Origin: Actinomycetes bacterium
Lineage (GTDB): Bacteria > Actinomycetota > Acidimicrobiia > IMCC26256 > JANYLB01
Length of the DNA: 64,000 nucleotides
Assembly (NCBI GenBank): GCA_025363815.1
Contig: JANYLB010000037.1
Span: 1 to 64,000, forward strand
Direction: 5' to 3'
Shown here: piece by piece, positions 19,012 to 29,413 of the stretch
Layout: the number at the start of each line of letters is the position of its first letter
Position numbering within the stretch: the first letter of the stretch is position 1
Notes under the pieces: generated by a model
The model's input: only the letters and a program-made list of their open reading frames with translations
Databases searched by the model: none
What the model was told of the DNA's origin: nothing
Position numbers and translations under genes: made by a program

Positions 19012-19066
19012 TCTCGATGACCGATTTTTAGCCCAGCGTCGCTCGCCGGCGTCTCGATAACCGATT
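19012..19066. repeat. Two 15-bp direct repeats (one mismatch), 40 bp apart
   Basis: TCTCGATGACCGATT (19012-19026) and TCTCGATAACCGATT (19052-19066), upstream of the 18992 start. Confidence 0.75.
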
Positions 19067-19075
19067 GCTACGCGC

Positions 19076-19726
19076 TCAGCCCGCGGCCAAACCGGTTGGG
19101 CAGGACACGCCGGTTCCGCCGAGGCCGCAGTACCCACCGGGGTTCTTGGCGAGGTACTGCTGGTGGTAGCCCTCGGCGAAGTAGAACTCCGTCGCAGTGA
19201 TGATCTCGGTCGTGATCTCGCCGAAGCCGGCGCGCTCGAGCTCCCGCTGGTACTCGGCGCGAGATGCTTGCGCCGCCCGCGCCTGGTCGGGGTCGGCGGT
19301 GTAGACGCCAGATCGATACTGGGTGCCCATGTCGTTGCCCTGGCGCATGCCCTGGGTCGGGTTGTGGCCCTCCCAGAAGACGCGCAGCAGGTTCTCGTAG
19401 GAGACGACCTGCGGGTCGAACACGACGAGCACCGCCTCGGTGTGGCCGGTCCGTCCGGAGCAGACTTCTTCGTAGGTCGGGTTCGGAGTAGTACCCGCGA
19501 CGTAGCCGACGGCGGTCACCCACACGCCTTCGATTCCCCAGAACAAGCGCTCAGCACCCCAGAAGCAGCCCAGGGCGAATATGGCCTGGCGCGAACCCTC
19601 CGGGTAAGGCGGGGAGATGGCGTGGCCGGAGACGAAGTGCGCGTCGGGAACGGGGAGCGGCGCCGCCCGGCCGGGAAGGGCCGCCTCCGCTGTGGGAATC
19701 TCTGCGCTGCGGGACCAAAACGCCAT
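19076..19726 (-). CDS. msrA: Peptide-methionine (S)-S-oxide reductase
   Basis: [52 protein letters not shown]. Confidence 0.95.
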   Translation of the reverse strand: MAFWSRSAEIPTAEAALPGRAAPLPVPDAHFVSGHAISPPYPEGSRQAIFALGCFWGAERLFWGIEGVWVTAVGYVAGTTPNPTYEEVCSGRTGHTEAVLVVFDPQVVSYENLLRVFWEGHNPTQGMRQGNDMGTQYRSGVYTADPDQARAAQASRAEYQRELERAGFGEITTEIITATEFYFAEGYHQQYLAKNPGGYCGLGGTGVSCPTGLAAG

Positions 19727-19823
19727 GGTGGCTCCCCTTCGTCTTCGTCGTGGTCCATTGTGCCGCCGGCCAGCCTGGTATTGCGCGCGCCCTCAGTTGG
19801 CTGAGCGGCGTGTGGCGTCGCGC

Positions 19824-20219
19824 CTATCTCGCCTCGGCCGCGGCTAGATCCTTCGCCAGCTTGAAATGCACCACCGCGGACAGGGCTGCGCCCATGCCGA
19901 CGATGCGCGCCCGGAAAGGAAGACCGGGTGTGAGAAGGCTCACTACGGCATCACCGGCGTCGGACACCGCCAGCATCGACACCCAGTCACCACCGCCGCG
20001 CCCCTGACCGATCGCGATCGACGCGCCGGCGCCGAGCGCCGCTTCGCGCACGCCCATCAATCGAGCGAAGAGTCGCGCGGCGCGGCCACCGGAATCCCGG
20101 CGGGTACAGACCTTCACGCCGATGCCGGGCACAGCGAGGAGCGAGAGCCCGATCCCAAACCGGCCACGAGCTAGATACACCGCGACGCGGCGGCTGTCGA
20201 GTCCCTCGATCGCCTTCAC
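19824..20219 (-). CDS. Small membrane protein of unknown function
   Basis: RFGIGLSLLAVPGIGVKV ... RLMGVREAALGAGASIAIG ... hydrophobic segments. Confidence 0.7.
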   Translation of the reverse strand: MKAIEGLDSRRVAVYLARGRFGIGLSLLAVPGIGVKVCTRRDSGGRAARLFARLMGVREAALGAGASIAIGQGRGGGDWVSMLAVSDAGDAVVSLLTPGLPFRARIVGMGAALSAVVHFKLAKDLAAAEAR

Positions 20220-21214
20220 TGTTCGCTCCCTTGCATACCTCGGTACGACATCCCGGCGGCGGCGTAGATGGCGTCGACCACCCGCATGTTGGCGATCGAA
20301 TCCGACGGAGGAGTGAGCACCGGTCCACCGCGCAACACGGCGTCGGCGAACGCCTGCAGCTGGTACACGTAGGTAGGGCCACCCCGCACCCGTTCCTTGT
20401 TGGTTCCTGATGGAGTGCGAACCATGACTCGGTTGTAGAACTGCGGGCCCGTCGCGTTGAACACCGACATCTCACCCTTGTCACCCGAGACCCGGATCGA
20501 CAACTTGAACGGCGTGGCCGACCACAACGCGCAGGTGATCCGTCCGGTGCGGCCGTCCTCGAACGCGAGATCTGCTTGCATCCAGCGGTCGACCTCGGGC
20601 TTCGCGAGGCGGGCGTGTGCACTCGTCACCGTGGGTTCAGCGTCGGCGAGAAACCGGAGCTGGTGAATCGCGTAGCAGCCGACATCCATCGTGGCGCCAC
20701 CGGCGAGGTCGTAGCGGTACCGGATGTTCTTGGGAAACGGCAACGGGATGCACATGCTCGTCTCGATGCGGGAGACCCGGCCGAGCACTCCGCCGGTCAC
20801 GATCTCACGCATTCGATCTGCCAGCGGGTGGTACCGCCAGTGGAACGCCTCCATGACGACCTTGCCGCTCGACCGGGCCACCGCCGCGACCTGTTCCGCC
20901 TCGGCGGCGTTCGCGGTGAACGGCTTCTCGCACAACACGTGCTTGCCTGCTTCGAGCGCCCTGATCGTCCACTCGGCGTGTAGGCCGTTCGGCAGCGGGT
21001 TGTAGATCACGTCGACAGCCGGATCGTCCAGGAGGGCGTCGTACGACTCGTGCACACGGCCGATCCCGTGCTTGGCCGCGAACTTCGCCGCCCGAGCCAC
21101 ATCCCGCGCCGCCACGGCATAGATCTCGACATCGGGTACGGCCCTGGCCGGCTTGACGAGCGCCGCGGGAACGATCCGGGCCGCTCCGAGGATGCCGATA
21201 CGGAGTTGATCCAC
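20216..21214 (-). CDS. Gfo/Idh/MocA family oxidoreductase
   Basis: LRIGILGAARIVPAAL ... DVIYNPLPNGLHAEWTIRALEAGKHVLCEKPFTAN. Confidence 0.95.
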   Translation of the reverse strand: MDQLRIGILGAARIVPAALVKPARAVPDVEIYAVAARDVARAAKFAAKHGIGRVHESYDALLDDPAVDVIYNPLPNGLHAEWTIRALEAGKHVLCEKPFTANAAEAEQVAAVARSSGKVVMEAFHWRYHPLADRMREIVTGGVLGRVSRIETSMCIPLPFPKNIRYRYDLAGGATMDVGCYAIHQLRFLADAEPTVTSAHARLAKPEVDRWMQADLAFEDGRTGRITCALWSATPFKLSIRVSGDKGEMSVFNATGPQFYNRVMVRTPSGTNKERVRGGPTYVYQLQAFADAVLRGGPVLTPPSDSIANMRVVDAIYAAAGMSYRGMQGSEQ

Positions 21215-21267
21215 GACGTGCGACCATAGGGCCTACTGCGAGAGCACTACGGAACGAGGGGGAGCTT

Positions 21268-22965
21268 GTGACACACGATCTGGTGATCACCGGGGGCATG
21301 ATCGTTGACGGAACCGGTGCATCCCCGTTCCCCGGTGACGTCGCCATCGACGGCGACCGCATCGTGGCCGTCGGAAAGGTCGAAGCCGGCGGCGCCCGCA
21401 CGATCAAAGCCGACGGGCGGATCGTGAGCCCGGGTTTCGTCGACGGCCATACCCACCTCGACGCGCAGCTTGCCTGGGACCCGATTGGGTCATCGTCGTG
21501 CTGGCACGGAGTCACGTCGGTCGTGCTCGGGAACTGCGGCGTGACGTTCGCTCCATGCCGGCCGGCTGACCGGCAGTACCTCGCCGAGCTCATGGAGTCG
21601 GTCGAAGACATCCCCGCCGAAAGCATCATGAAGGGCCTCTCGTGGGATTGGGAGACCTACGGGGAGTACCTCGATGCGCTCGATCGGATGCCCCGTGGCA
21701 TCAACGTGGGCGGGATGGTCGGCCATTGCGCCGTCCGGCAATGGGCTATGGGTGAACGCGGGCTCGAGCGCGAACCGGCCACCGACGACGACATCAACGC
21801 GATGGTCGAGATCGTCGACGAAGCGATCGAGCGCGGCGCGCTCGGGTTTTCGACGTCGCGCACGCTGTTGCACCGCGTTCCCGACGGACGCCCTGTACCC
21901 GGGACCTGGGCCGAGCCGAAGGAGCTCCTCGCGATCGCCGACGTGCTCGGCAAGTACGGCCGCGGCACCTTCGAGATCGCCCCTCGCCTCGGAGAGCGCG
22001 ACACCGACTCGCTCGAGGGGACACGCGCCGAGGTCGCCTGGATGGCCGAGGTGAACCGCCGGACCGGCCGCCCTGTCACATTCGGCCTCGCCCACAGCTT
22101 CAGCCGCCCCGACGTGTACGCGCGCGTACTCGACTTCGTCGATGAAGAAGCCCTCACCGGTGGCATCTTGCGACCCCAGACGACAGCTCGAGGCATCGGT
22201 CTGCTGTTCGGGATCGCGCACCGCACCCTGTTCGACGGCTGCCCCTCATGGCGGGCGCTCCGGGAGCTCTCGCTAGACGGACGTCTCGCCGCCCTCGACG
22301 ACCCCGAGTTGCGCGCCCGCCTGATCGCCGATGCCGATGCGCGACCACCCGGCCTCGACATGAACCTGGTGTTCGTTCTCGGCACCGACGGCGATGCGCA
22401 GTACGACTACTCCCCCGCCGACAGCGTCGCCGCGCACGCAGCGGCTGCCGGCGAGACCCCAGCGGCAACATTCGTACGGCTCTCACGCGAGACACGCGGG
22501 CGGGCGCTGTTCAACTTCCCGTTTCTCAACCAGACGATGGACGCTGTGGGAGCAATGCTGCACCACCCTTCGATCATGATCGGTCTCGCCGACGCAGGTG
22601 CACACGTCGGGATGATCATGGACGCTTCGCTCCCGACGTTCTTTCTCGCGCACTGGGTGCGGGATCGCGGTGACTTCACCATCGAAGACGGCATCCGTCG
22701 TCTCACGTCCGACACCGCAGCGGTGTTCGGCATCCCGAACCGGGGAGTGTTGGCGGAGGGCGCCTTCGCCGACGTCAATGTCTTCGACCTCGACGCGCTC
22801 GCATGCCCCCTGCCCGAGTACGTGTACGACTTCCCCGGGGGAGCGGGAAGGTTTCTGCAGCGAGCACGCGGGTTCGACACCACCGTGGTGAATGGCCAGG
22901 TCTTCATGGAGCAAGGCGAGCACACCGGCGCGCTCGCCGGAAATCTCCTTCGTAGCAGCGACTAA
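21268..22965 (+). CDS. N-acyl-D-amino-acid deacylase-like amidohydrolase
   Basis: DLVITGGMIVDGTGASPFPGDVAIDGDRIVAVG ... SPGFVDGHTHLDAQLAWDP ... SVVLGNCGVTFAPCRP ... SDAGAHVGM-like (LADAGAHVGM). Confidence 0.9.
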   Translation: MTHDLVITGGMIVDGTGASPFPGDVAIDGDRIVAVGKVEAGGARTIKADGRIVSPGFVDGHTHLDAQLAWDPIGSSSCWHGVTSVVLGNCGVTFAPCRPADRQYLAELMESVEDIPAESIMKGLSWDWETYGEYLDALDRMPRGINVGGMVGHCAVRQWAMGERGLEREPATDDDINAMVEIVDEAIERGALGFSTSRTLLHRVPDGRPVPGTWAEPKELLAIADVLGKYGRGTFEIAPRLGERDTDSLEGTRAEVAWMAEVNRRTGRPVTFGLAHSFSRPDVYARVLDFVDEEALTGGILRPQTTARGIGLLFGIAHRTLFDGCPSWRALRELSLDGRLAALDDPELRARLIADADARPPGLDMNLVFVLGTDGDAQYDYSPADSVAAHAAAAGETPAATFVRLSRETRGRALFNFPFLNQTMDAVGAMLHHPSIMIGLADAGAHVGMIMDASLPTFFLAHWVRDRGDFTIEDGIRRLTSDTAAVFGIPNRGVLAEGAFADVNVFDLDALACPLPEYVYDFPGGAGRFLQRARGFDTTVVNGQVFMEQGEHTGALAGNLLRSSD

Positions 22966-23543
22966 CGCGAGAGCAATCCGATCGTGTACGCGCATCCCCA
23001 TCCGCTATAGCCGCCGTAGTCGCGTAGGCGTTCGGCGACAACGATCTGCTGCTCACGCGTCGCGAGTCCTGCATTCGACGCGAACTCTTGACCGCCAAAC
23101 GCGCTCCAGGTCGTGTTCGCGAATCCCACGCCGCCGGAGAAACTCGATCCCTGCATCGACCAGTTGCCACCGGTCTCGCACGCGGCGATGCGGTCCCACA
23201 CCGCGTCGCGCGCGGCCTTCGCGTCTAGAGCTACTCGTACTCCCGTCACCCACGCAATCGCAGCGCGAAACTGCTCGATCTCCACCGCACGGCGACGCGC
23301 ATCGAGCACGGCAACCGTGAAGGCGGAAAGATCCATCGTGTGGTGCATCGTCTGTTCGACGCGGTCCACGACGACGCGCGCCGGTCGACCGATTTCTGTC
23401 TGACGAGCGTTGTCCTGAGCGTTGCTCGTAGCGAATGCCGGTGCCGAACCGACAGCAAACGTCGCCGCAACAACCAGCAGTGCGAACAGGGTGCGTGTGT
23501 GCGATGTGATCGACACACGCGTTGATCCAGCATCCGTGCTCAC
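22962..23543 (-). CDS. Secreted Rpf-like transglycosylase-fold protein
   Basis: Signal peptide (LFALLVVAATFAVGSAPAFA) and AVWDRIAACETGGNWSMQGSSFSGGVGFANTTWSAFGGQEFA ... REQQIVVAERL. Confidence 0.88.
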   Translation of the reverse strand: MSTDAGSTRVSITSHTRTLFALLVVAATFAVGSAPAFATSNAQDNARQTEIGRPARVVVDRVEQTMHHTMDLSAFTVAVLDARRRAVEIEQFRAAIAWVTGVRVALDAKAARDAVWDRIAACETGGNWSMQGSSFSGGVGFANTTWSAFGGQEFASNAGLATREQQIVVAERLRDYGGYSGWGCAYTIGLLSR

Positions 23544-23807
23544 TAGAGACCTCCCAGCCTCCGCGCGCGTTCCATCACGCAGCGTTTTCGGGGTGAAGCG
23601 ACCAGGCTAGACAGACAAACAGTGGGTCCGTCGAACCATTCGACTGTTTCCGCAGGTCAGAACCTTTTGGATGGCGTCTGGTTGCGCAGAAACCGCGCGT
23701 GACCGTTCGGGTGCGAGAGATGGCACGACCGCGAGTTTCGATCGCTCGCCGGCCCCGGTGCTGGCCCCCGTGCGGCGTCTCCGCTGCACCTCCTCTACCT
23801 TTGGAAG

Positions 23808-24161
23808 GTGCCCGATTTCGCCGATGCCACTTCGTCCGAGTTGGAGCGCAAAGCTCGAGCACTCCGATGGATGTGCTGGACCGAAGCAATCACGTACTCC
23901 ATGCTCTTCTTGTTCTGGATCTCGGGCCATGCAATCGGAACCGCGGTGATGGGGTCGATCCACGGACTGACCGTGCTGGGCTTCGCCGCGATGCTGATCA
24001 TGATCACGCCGGCCATGCGCTGGTCCTGGTGGTTCAGCGCGGCGGCCCTCCTCACCGGGCCCATCGGCGCGATCGTCGTGTACGAGCGCCTCCGCCGCCA
24101 CGGAGTGCCCGAGGAGTACCGGATTGCCACGCGCACGCGCCGCGAGCCCACGCGGGCCTGA
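23808..24161 (+). CDS. DUF3817-like integral membrane protein
   Basis: RWMCWTEAITYSMLFLFWI ... MGSIHGLTVLGFAAMLI ... LLTGPIGAIVVYERLRR. Confidence 0.75.
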   Translation: MPDFADATSSELERKARALRWMCWTEAITYSMLFLFWISGHAIGTAVMGSIHGLTVLGFAAMLIMITPAMRWSWWFSAAALLTGPIGAIVVYERLRRHGVPEEYRIATRTRREPTRA

Positions 24162-24203
24162 TCGGCCACCCTCCACCACGGCGTCCCAGTAGGTTTCCAG
24201 ACG

Positions 24204-25073
24204 ATGGACGCCCAGGCCTTCTACGGGTTGACACCCACCGACGATCCGAAGCGCTGGCAGCTCCCTGTCGTTCCCGAGCTCTGCTCCGGGCTCGGGACTC
24301 TGTTCGGCGGATGCGGACTCGGCGCGAGCCTCGTCGCGCTGGAGCTCACCACCGGCAGGCAAACCGTGTGGGCGACCGCGCAGTACCTCTCCTACGCTCG
24401 GCCCCCGGCATTGCTGGACATCACGATCGACGAGGTCGTGCGGGGGCACCAGATCTCACAGGCCCGCGCGGTAGCACGCCTAGACGGCGAAGAGATCCTC
24501 ACCGTCAACGCCGCGCTCGGCGCGCGCTCAGTGCCGCTCTCCGGCGAATGGGCGATCCGACCCGATGTTCCCCCTCCCGACGAGTGTCCGCCGCGCCAGC
24601 TGTTCGGCCGCCATCAGAACACGATCCTCAGCCGTCTTGACATGCGGCTCGCCAACGCCCGGGACATGGAGGACTTTCCCGCCGAACCCGGCGACGGCCG
24701 ATCGGCACTGTGGGTCCGGCTCCCGGGACTGCTCGAGATGTCGGCCGGGGCGCTCGCCATCGTCGGCGACTACGTGCCGTTCGGAATCGGGCAGGCGCTG
24801 GGCCTGCGGGCCGGCGGGAACAGCCTCGACAACACGCTCAGGATAGCGAGCCGCACCTCGACCGACTGGGTGCTCGCCGACGTGAGGGTGCACGCCGTGC
24901 AGGACGGCTTCGGGCACGGGCTCGTGCACCTATGGGCCGAAGACGGCACTCTGCTCGGCACCGCCAGCCAGTCGACGATCGTGCGGATGTGGCGCGAGGA
25001 CCTCAGCGAATTGCCGGCATCGGTTCCAAGTCCACCCCAAGCCGACCCACCCAGGAATGAGACGAATCGATGA
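24204..25073 (+). CDS. TesB-like acyl-CoA thioesterase (double hotdog)
   Basis: LCSGLGTLFGGCGLGASLVALELTTGRQTVWATAQYLSYARPP ... HLWAEDGTLLGTASQSTIVR. Confidence 0.8.
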   Translation: MDAQAFYGLTPTDDPKRWQLPVVPELCSGLGTLFGGCGLGASLVALELTTGRQTVWATAQYLSYARPPALLDITIDEVVRGHQISQARAVARLDGEEILTVNAALGARSVPLSGEWAIRPDVPPPDECPPRQLFGRHQNTILSRLDMRLANARDMEDFPAEPGDGRSALWVRLPGLLEMSAGALAIVGDYVPFGIGQALGLRAGGNSLDNTLRIASRTSTDWVLADVRVHAVQDGFGHGLVHLWAEDGTLLGTASQSTIVRMWREDLSELPASVPSPPQADPPRNETNR

Positions 25074-26029
25074 CAACGACCCAACGTTGGGGCATCACAG
25101 TTCCGTTCAGTGGAGTCCCCCTGCACGAGCATCGCGAATGGTTCGAGGAGCTCGTCGATCTCGGCTACACCGACATCTGGTCGAGCGAAGCCGACGGACA
25201 CGACGCGTTCACGCCGCTCGCGCTGGCCGCGGCGTGGACACCCACTCTGCGCCTCGGTACCGCGGTGGTGCCTGCCTACACACGCGGCCCCGCCCTGCTG
25301 GCCCAGACCGTCGCAAGCTTGGTCGACGCCGCACCGGGTCGGGTCGCTCTCGGCATCGGCACATCGTCGAACGTCATCGTCGAGCACTGGAACGACATCT
25401 CGTTCGAGAAGCCCTACCAACGCGTACGCGACACGATCCGCTTCTTGCGCGCCGCGCTCTCGGGCGAGAAGGTGACAGAGGAGTACGAGACTTTCTCAGT
25501 GCGCGGCTTCCGTCTGGGCGTGAAGATCGCCGAACCCCCGCCCATCCTTGTCGGCGCGCTCAGACAAGGAATGCTCACGCTGGCCGGCACCGAGGCCGAC
25601 GGCGCGATCGTCAACTGGCTATCGGCCGACGATGTTCGAACTGTTGCACCCTACGTGAACGGCAAAGAGCTCGCCGCAAGGATCTTCGTACTCCCATCGC
25701 AAGACCGCGACGCGGTCCGGTTCGTCGCCCGCCGGATGATCGCCACCTACCTGAACGTTCCTGTCTACGCGGCCTTCCACGAGTGGCTGGGCCGCGGCGA
25801 GATGCTCACGCCCATGTGGGAGAAGTGGCGGGCCGGCGACCGTAAGGGTGCCACCGAGTCGATCCCCGACGAGTTGATCGACCAGTTGGTCATCCACGGC
25901 TCACCCGAGGAGTGCCGGGCCCACCTCCAGCGCTACGTCGACAACGGGATCACCACCCCCGCCCCGGCGATCCTCGCCAATCCGCACGACACCCGGCGCC
26001 TCATCCGGGCCCTGGCCCCGAACGGGTAG
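25070..26029 (+). CDS. LLM-class F420-dependent oxidoreductase
   Basis: [51 protein letters not shown] ... [27 protein letters not shown]. Confidence 0.88.
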   Translation: MTTTQRWGITVPFSGVPLHEHREWFEELVDLGYTDIWSSEADGHDAFTPLALAAAWTPTLRLGTAVVPAYTRGPALLAQTVASLVDAAPGRVALGIGTSSNVIVEHWNDISFEKPYQRVRDTIRFLRAALSGEKVTEEYETFSVRGFRLGVKIAEPPPILVGALRQGMLTLAGTEADGAIVNWLSADDVRTVAPYVNGKELAARIFVLPSQDRDAVRFVARRMIATYLNVPVYAAFHEWLGRGEMLTPMWEKWRAGDRKGATESIPDELIDQLVIHGSPEECRAHLQRYVDNGITTPAPAILANPHDTRRLIRALAPNG

Positions 26030-26139
26030 ATGCCATCGGGGAACCTTCGGACCGCCTAGCCTTGCCTCGGGGTAGATCGAACGGCCCGGACCTCTCCGGC
26101 GCGCGATCCCTGCGCCACCGAGCAGCGGAGCGGATCCGG

Positions 26140-26751
26140 ATGGAAGCCACAGGATCAGGGACGAAAGCCCTGATTCTCGACGTTGCCCTCCACAAGTTCG
26201 CCGACCATGGCTTCACCGGTACGAGCCTCACCGAGATCGCCGACGAGGTCGGGATCCGCCGACCGAGCCTGTTGCACCACTTCCCGTCGAAGGAAGCGCT
26301 GTACCGCGCGGTTCTGCTCGAATCGTTCGCCGACTGGCTCGCGCTCGTCGAGCGGGCCGTGGCCGCGCCCGATCGAGAGGGCTGGCCGCAGGTCGAGCGG
26401 GTTCTGCACGCAGCGTTCCAGTTCTTCGAGGAGCACCCCGAGTTCGTTCGGCTGGTGCGCAGAGAGGCTCTCGAAGGTGGATCACCGCTAGCCGATGAGC
26501 TCGGCGAGGCGATCCGACCGTGGTTCGATCGGGGAACCACGTTCCTCGAACGGGAGATGGACGCGGGTCGCCTGCGCCGCTACGACGCGCGTCAACTACT
26601 GCTCACCGGGTACGGCGCGGTGCTGTCGTACCTGTCCGACGCACCCCTCGTGACCTCGTTGCTCGACGAGGATCCACTCTCGCCGGCGATGCTCAAGGAA
26701 CGAAGAGAACATGTCATCGACGTGCTTCGCAGCGCACTCGAGCCGTCTTAG
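26140..26751 (+). CDS. TetR/AcrR family regulator
   Basis: [52 protein letters not shown]. Confidence 0.9.
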   Translation: MEATGSGTKALILDVALHKFADHGFTGTSLTEIADEVGIRRPSLLHHFPSKEALYRAVLLESFADWLALVERAVAAPDREGWPQVERVLHAAFQFFEEHPEFVRLVRREALEGGSPLADELGEAIRPWFDRGTTFLEREMDAGRLRRYDARQLLLTGYGAVLSYLSDAPLVTSLLDEDPLSPAMLKERREHVIDVLRSALEPS

Positions 26752-26766
26752 CGGTAGAACAACCAT

Positions 26767-27486
26767 CTACTGGAACAACGTCTCGGGTTCGATCGGATCG
26801 ACGAGATCGGGTCCGTTGCTCGAGGCCTTGTTCACGCGCGTGCTCACCGGGTAGGCCTCGAGCCACTCCGATGGCGCGGGAACGAGCAGCGGCGCCAGAC
26901 GGCAGAGATCGTGGTTCTCCGGGTCGAGCCAGGTCGACCACGCGTCTTCCCCGAGCACGACCGGCATGCGATCGTGGATTGGCTCGAGCATCTCATTCGG
27001 ACGGGTCGTGACGATCACACACGACGCGACCCACGGCCCATCAGCGTCGGAGGGATCGCACCACGTCTCCCACAACCCGGCGAAGGCGAGCGGATCACCG
27101 TCACGGCGGTGAATGAACATCGGCTGTTTGTGGGCCTTCCTGGCCCCCTGTCGGGGCTGCAGCCGCCACTCGTAAAAGCCGTCGGCCGGGAGAATGCACC
27201 GACGCCGGGCGAACGCGTGCTTGTAGGCCGGCTTCTCTGCGAGCGTCTCTGCCCTCGCGTTGATCATGCGGTCACCGATCTTGGTGTCCTTGGCCCACGA
27301 CGGCACCAGCCCCCAGCGCAACGATTCCAGCACCCGCGCGCCCGGCATTCGCTCGACGATCCCGTACACCGAGGCGCGGGGCGCCACGTTGTAATCGGGC
27401 TGGTGCGCTTCGGTAGCGATCTCGTCGACGTCGAACCGCTCGGCGAGCAGCACCGGCGATGAGACCTGTACGTACCGTCCGCACAC
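26767..27486 (-). CDS. SOS response-associated peptidase / YedK-HMCES-like (SRAP)
   Basis: MCGRYVQ..., NVAPRASVYGIVE, WGLVPSWAKD, NARAETLAEKPAYKHAFARRRCILPADGFYEW, HDRMPVVL. Confidence 0.95.
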   Translation of the reverse strand: MCGRYVQVSSPVLLAERFDVDEIATEAHQPDYNVAPRASVYGIVERMPGARVLESLRWGLVPSWAKDTKIGDRMINARAETLAEKPAYKHAFARRRCILPADGFYEWRLQPRQGARKAHKQPMFIHRRDGDPLAFAGLWETWCDPSDADGPWVASCVIVTTRPNEMLEPIHDRMPVVLGEDAWSTWLDPENHDLCRLAPLLVPAPSEWLEAYPVSTRVNKASSNGPDLVDPIEPETLFQ

Positions 27487-27491
27487 GCGGG

Positions 27492-27974
27492 TCAGCCGAG
27501 ACCGTTGCGTTGCGCACGAACCCGCGCCGGCCGACCGCGCTCGGGACGGTCGTCATGGCGATAGACAAACCTCAGCCCTGACCAGATGTCATCGATCTCA
27601 CAGAACTTGTCGTCGACCAGACCAGCCGACAGTCCGATCTCGCGGGCGATGCTCCCAGTGAGGTCGGTGGCGACCCCCGAAGTACGCGTCGGCCAGCTCA
27701 CCCACAGCCCGCCGTCGGCAACAAGCGCGCGGGCGAACACAGGGAAGCGCCGCTCGAGCTCGGCCCGGCGGGTCGCGAAGAAGACGATGACATCGAGGTT
27801 CCCGCGGGCGTGGTCGCACATGGACACGCCCGTCGGGAACCCGTCAAGCCTGGCTTCGAAGCCCTTCGGCGCTCCGATGAGCGCTCCACGCGTCCCATCG
27901 ACCATCCCCAGCATCTGTGGCAACGGGGTGCGCGAGTACCCGGCCATCGGGGTATGTGATCGCAACTGGGTCAC
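27492..27974 (-). CDS. DUF3052-like protein
   Basis: AGYSRTPLPQMLGMVDGTRGALIGAPKGFEARL ... DVIVFFATRRAELERRFPVFARALVADGGLWVSWP ... DLTGSIAREIGLSAGLVDDKFCEIDDIWSGLRFVYR. Confidence 0.8.
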   Translation of the reverse strand: MTQLRSHTPMAGYSRTPLPQMLGMVDGTRGALIGAPKGFEARLDGFPTGVSMCDHARGNLDVIVFFATRRAELERRFPVFARALVADGGLWVSWPTRTSGVATDLTGSIAREIGLSAGLVDDKFCEIDDIWSGLRFVYRHDDRPERGRPARVRAQRNGLG

Positions 27975-27998
27975 CGCGTCAAACGCAGGATCTCGCGC

Positions 27999-29306
27999 TT
28001 AGGTCGCATCGCCGGCCCGGTACCGGGCAAACGAAGGAAGGGCAAGGCCCAGCGCGACGACCCCCACGATGCAGGCCAGCCCTCCGGCGATCACCGACAC
28101 GGTTGGCGAGGCAAGCGCGGCAACGAGGCCGGCTTCGACATCACCGATCCGGGGACCCCCTGTGACCACCACGATGTTCACCGCCGAGATCCGGCCGCGC
28201 AGATCATCGGGAACGCTCGACTGGAGGATCGTGCCGCGGAACACGGCGGAGATCACATCGGCGGCACCCGCGACGGCAAGGCACACGATCGCCACTCCCA
28301 AGCGGTCACCGGCCAGGCCGAAGCCGACGATGCCGAGACCCCACACGGCCACCGCGATGAGCACCGCGAGACCCTGGCGCGAAACCCTTCGGATCCAGCC
28401 GCTCGTGAGTGCGCTCGTGAGCGCGCCGACCGAAACCGCCGAGAACAGGATGCCGACCACTTCCGGTCCGGCGTGGAACTGTGTCGTCGCGAGGATCGGA
28501 AAGAGCGCGCGCGGCATGCCGAACGTCATCGCGATGAGATCCACGAAGAACACGCTCTGCAACACGCGCCGGCCGCGCAGATACGTGAACCCTGCGAGGA
28601 TCGACCTCCACCCACCGGTCGGCTCCACGCTGTCGGCCCTGCGGTCGGGATCGCGCTGGGGGGGAAGAGCGCTCATCAGCGCCGCGGCCAGGATCGCCGC
28701 CGAGAAGCTGACGACGTCTATTCCGTAGGCCCAGGCCAGCCCGGCGCGGGCGACGATGATCCCGCCGAGCGCCGGACCCACGATCAGGCACGTGTTCCAC
28801 ATCGCCTGGTTCAGCGCCAGCGCCGCCGGGAGCTGCGAGCGGGGCACGAGATTGGGAGTTATGGCGGTCCGCACCGACAATGCGAAGCCCGACAACCCCG
28901 CGATCGCGGCTGCGCCGAGATACACCAGCGCCAGGCTGGGCCGACCCGCCAGTGCTCCGGCGACCAGCAGGGCCGAGGCGGCCGCCTGACCCGCCTGGGC
29001 AACCAGCAGCAGCCTCCTACGGTCCATTCGGTCCACTAGGGGGCTGCCGAGCACTGTGACCGCGACGAGGGGCACCAGCTGGACCAGCCCGATCATTCCC
29101 ACGGCGAGGGCCGAACCGGTCAGGCGGTACACCTGGATGTAGAGCGCGACCAGCGTAATGTTGGAGCCGGTCTCCGAGACCAGCTCGCCGATCCATAGGA
29201 GCCGGAAGTTGCGGGAATCCCGCAGCGGAGCGACGTCGACGGCGAGCCTTCGGATCCGGGCCCCGAGACCACGTCGCGGCGGCCCGTCACCCGATAATCC
29301 GACCAT
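27999..29306 (-). CDS. MFS transporter
   Basis: About 12 hydrophobic segments; RNFRLLWIGELVSETGSNITLVAL; LVDRMDRRRLLL. Confidence 0.88.
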   Translation of the reverse strand: MVGLSGDGPPRRGLGARIRRLAVDVAPLRDSRNFRLLWIGELVSETGSNITLVALYIQVYRLTGSALAVGMIGLVQLVPLVAVTVLGSPLVDRMDRRRLLLVAQAGQAAASALLVAGALAGRPSLALVYLGAAAIAGLSGFALSVRTAITPNLVPRSQLPAALALNQAMWNTCLIVGPALGGIIVARAGLAWAYGIDVVSFSAAILAAALMSALPPQRDPDRRADSVEPTGGWRSILAGFTYLRGRRVLQSVFFVDLIAMTFGMPRALFPILATTQFHAGPEVVGILFSAVSVGALTSALTSGWIRRVSRQGLAVLIAVAVWGLGIVGFGLAGDRLGVAIVCLAVAGAADVISAVFRGTILQSSVPDDLRGRISAVNIVVVTGGPRIGDVEAGLVAALASPTVSVIAGGLACIVGVVALGLALPSFARYRAGDAT

Positions 29307-29413
29307 TTCGCTCGACTTTCGGAATGGTCACCGATAGCGTGACGTTGACCCGAAGGAAGAGCCTACGACGGCTCCCCGGGATCCACCCCGACCGATCCAA
29401 CTGGAGGAACGAC

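Noticed and set aside
19778-19826. CTCAG-TTGG-CTGAG hairpin
   Set aside because: Only 5-bp stem without a T-tract; too weak to call as a terminator.
23544-23807. c-di-AMP (ydaO) riboswitch ahead of the Rpf-like gene
   Set aside because: Consensus core not recognisable by eye on either strand; needs a covariance-model search.
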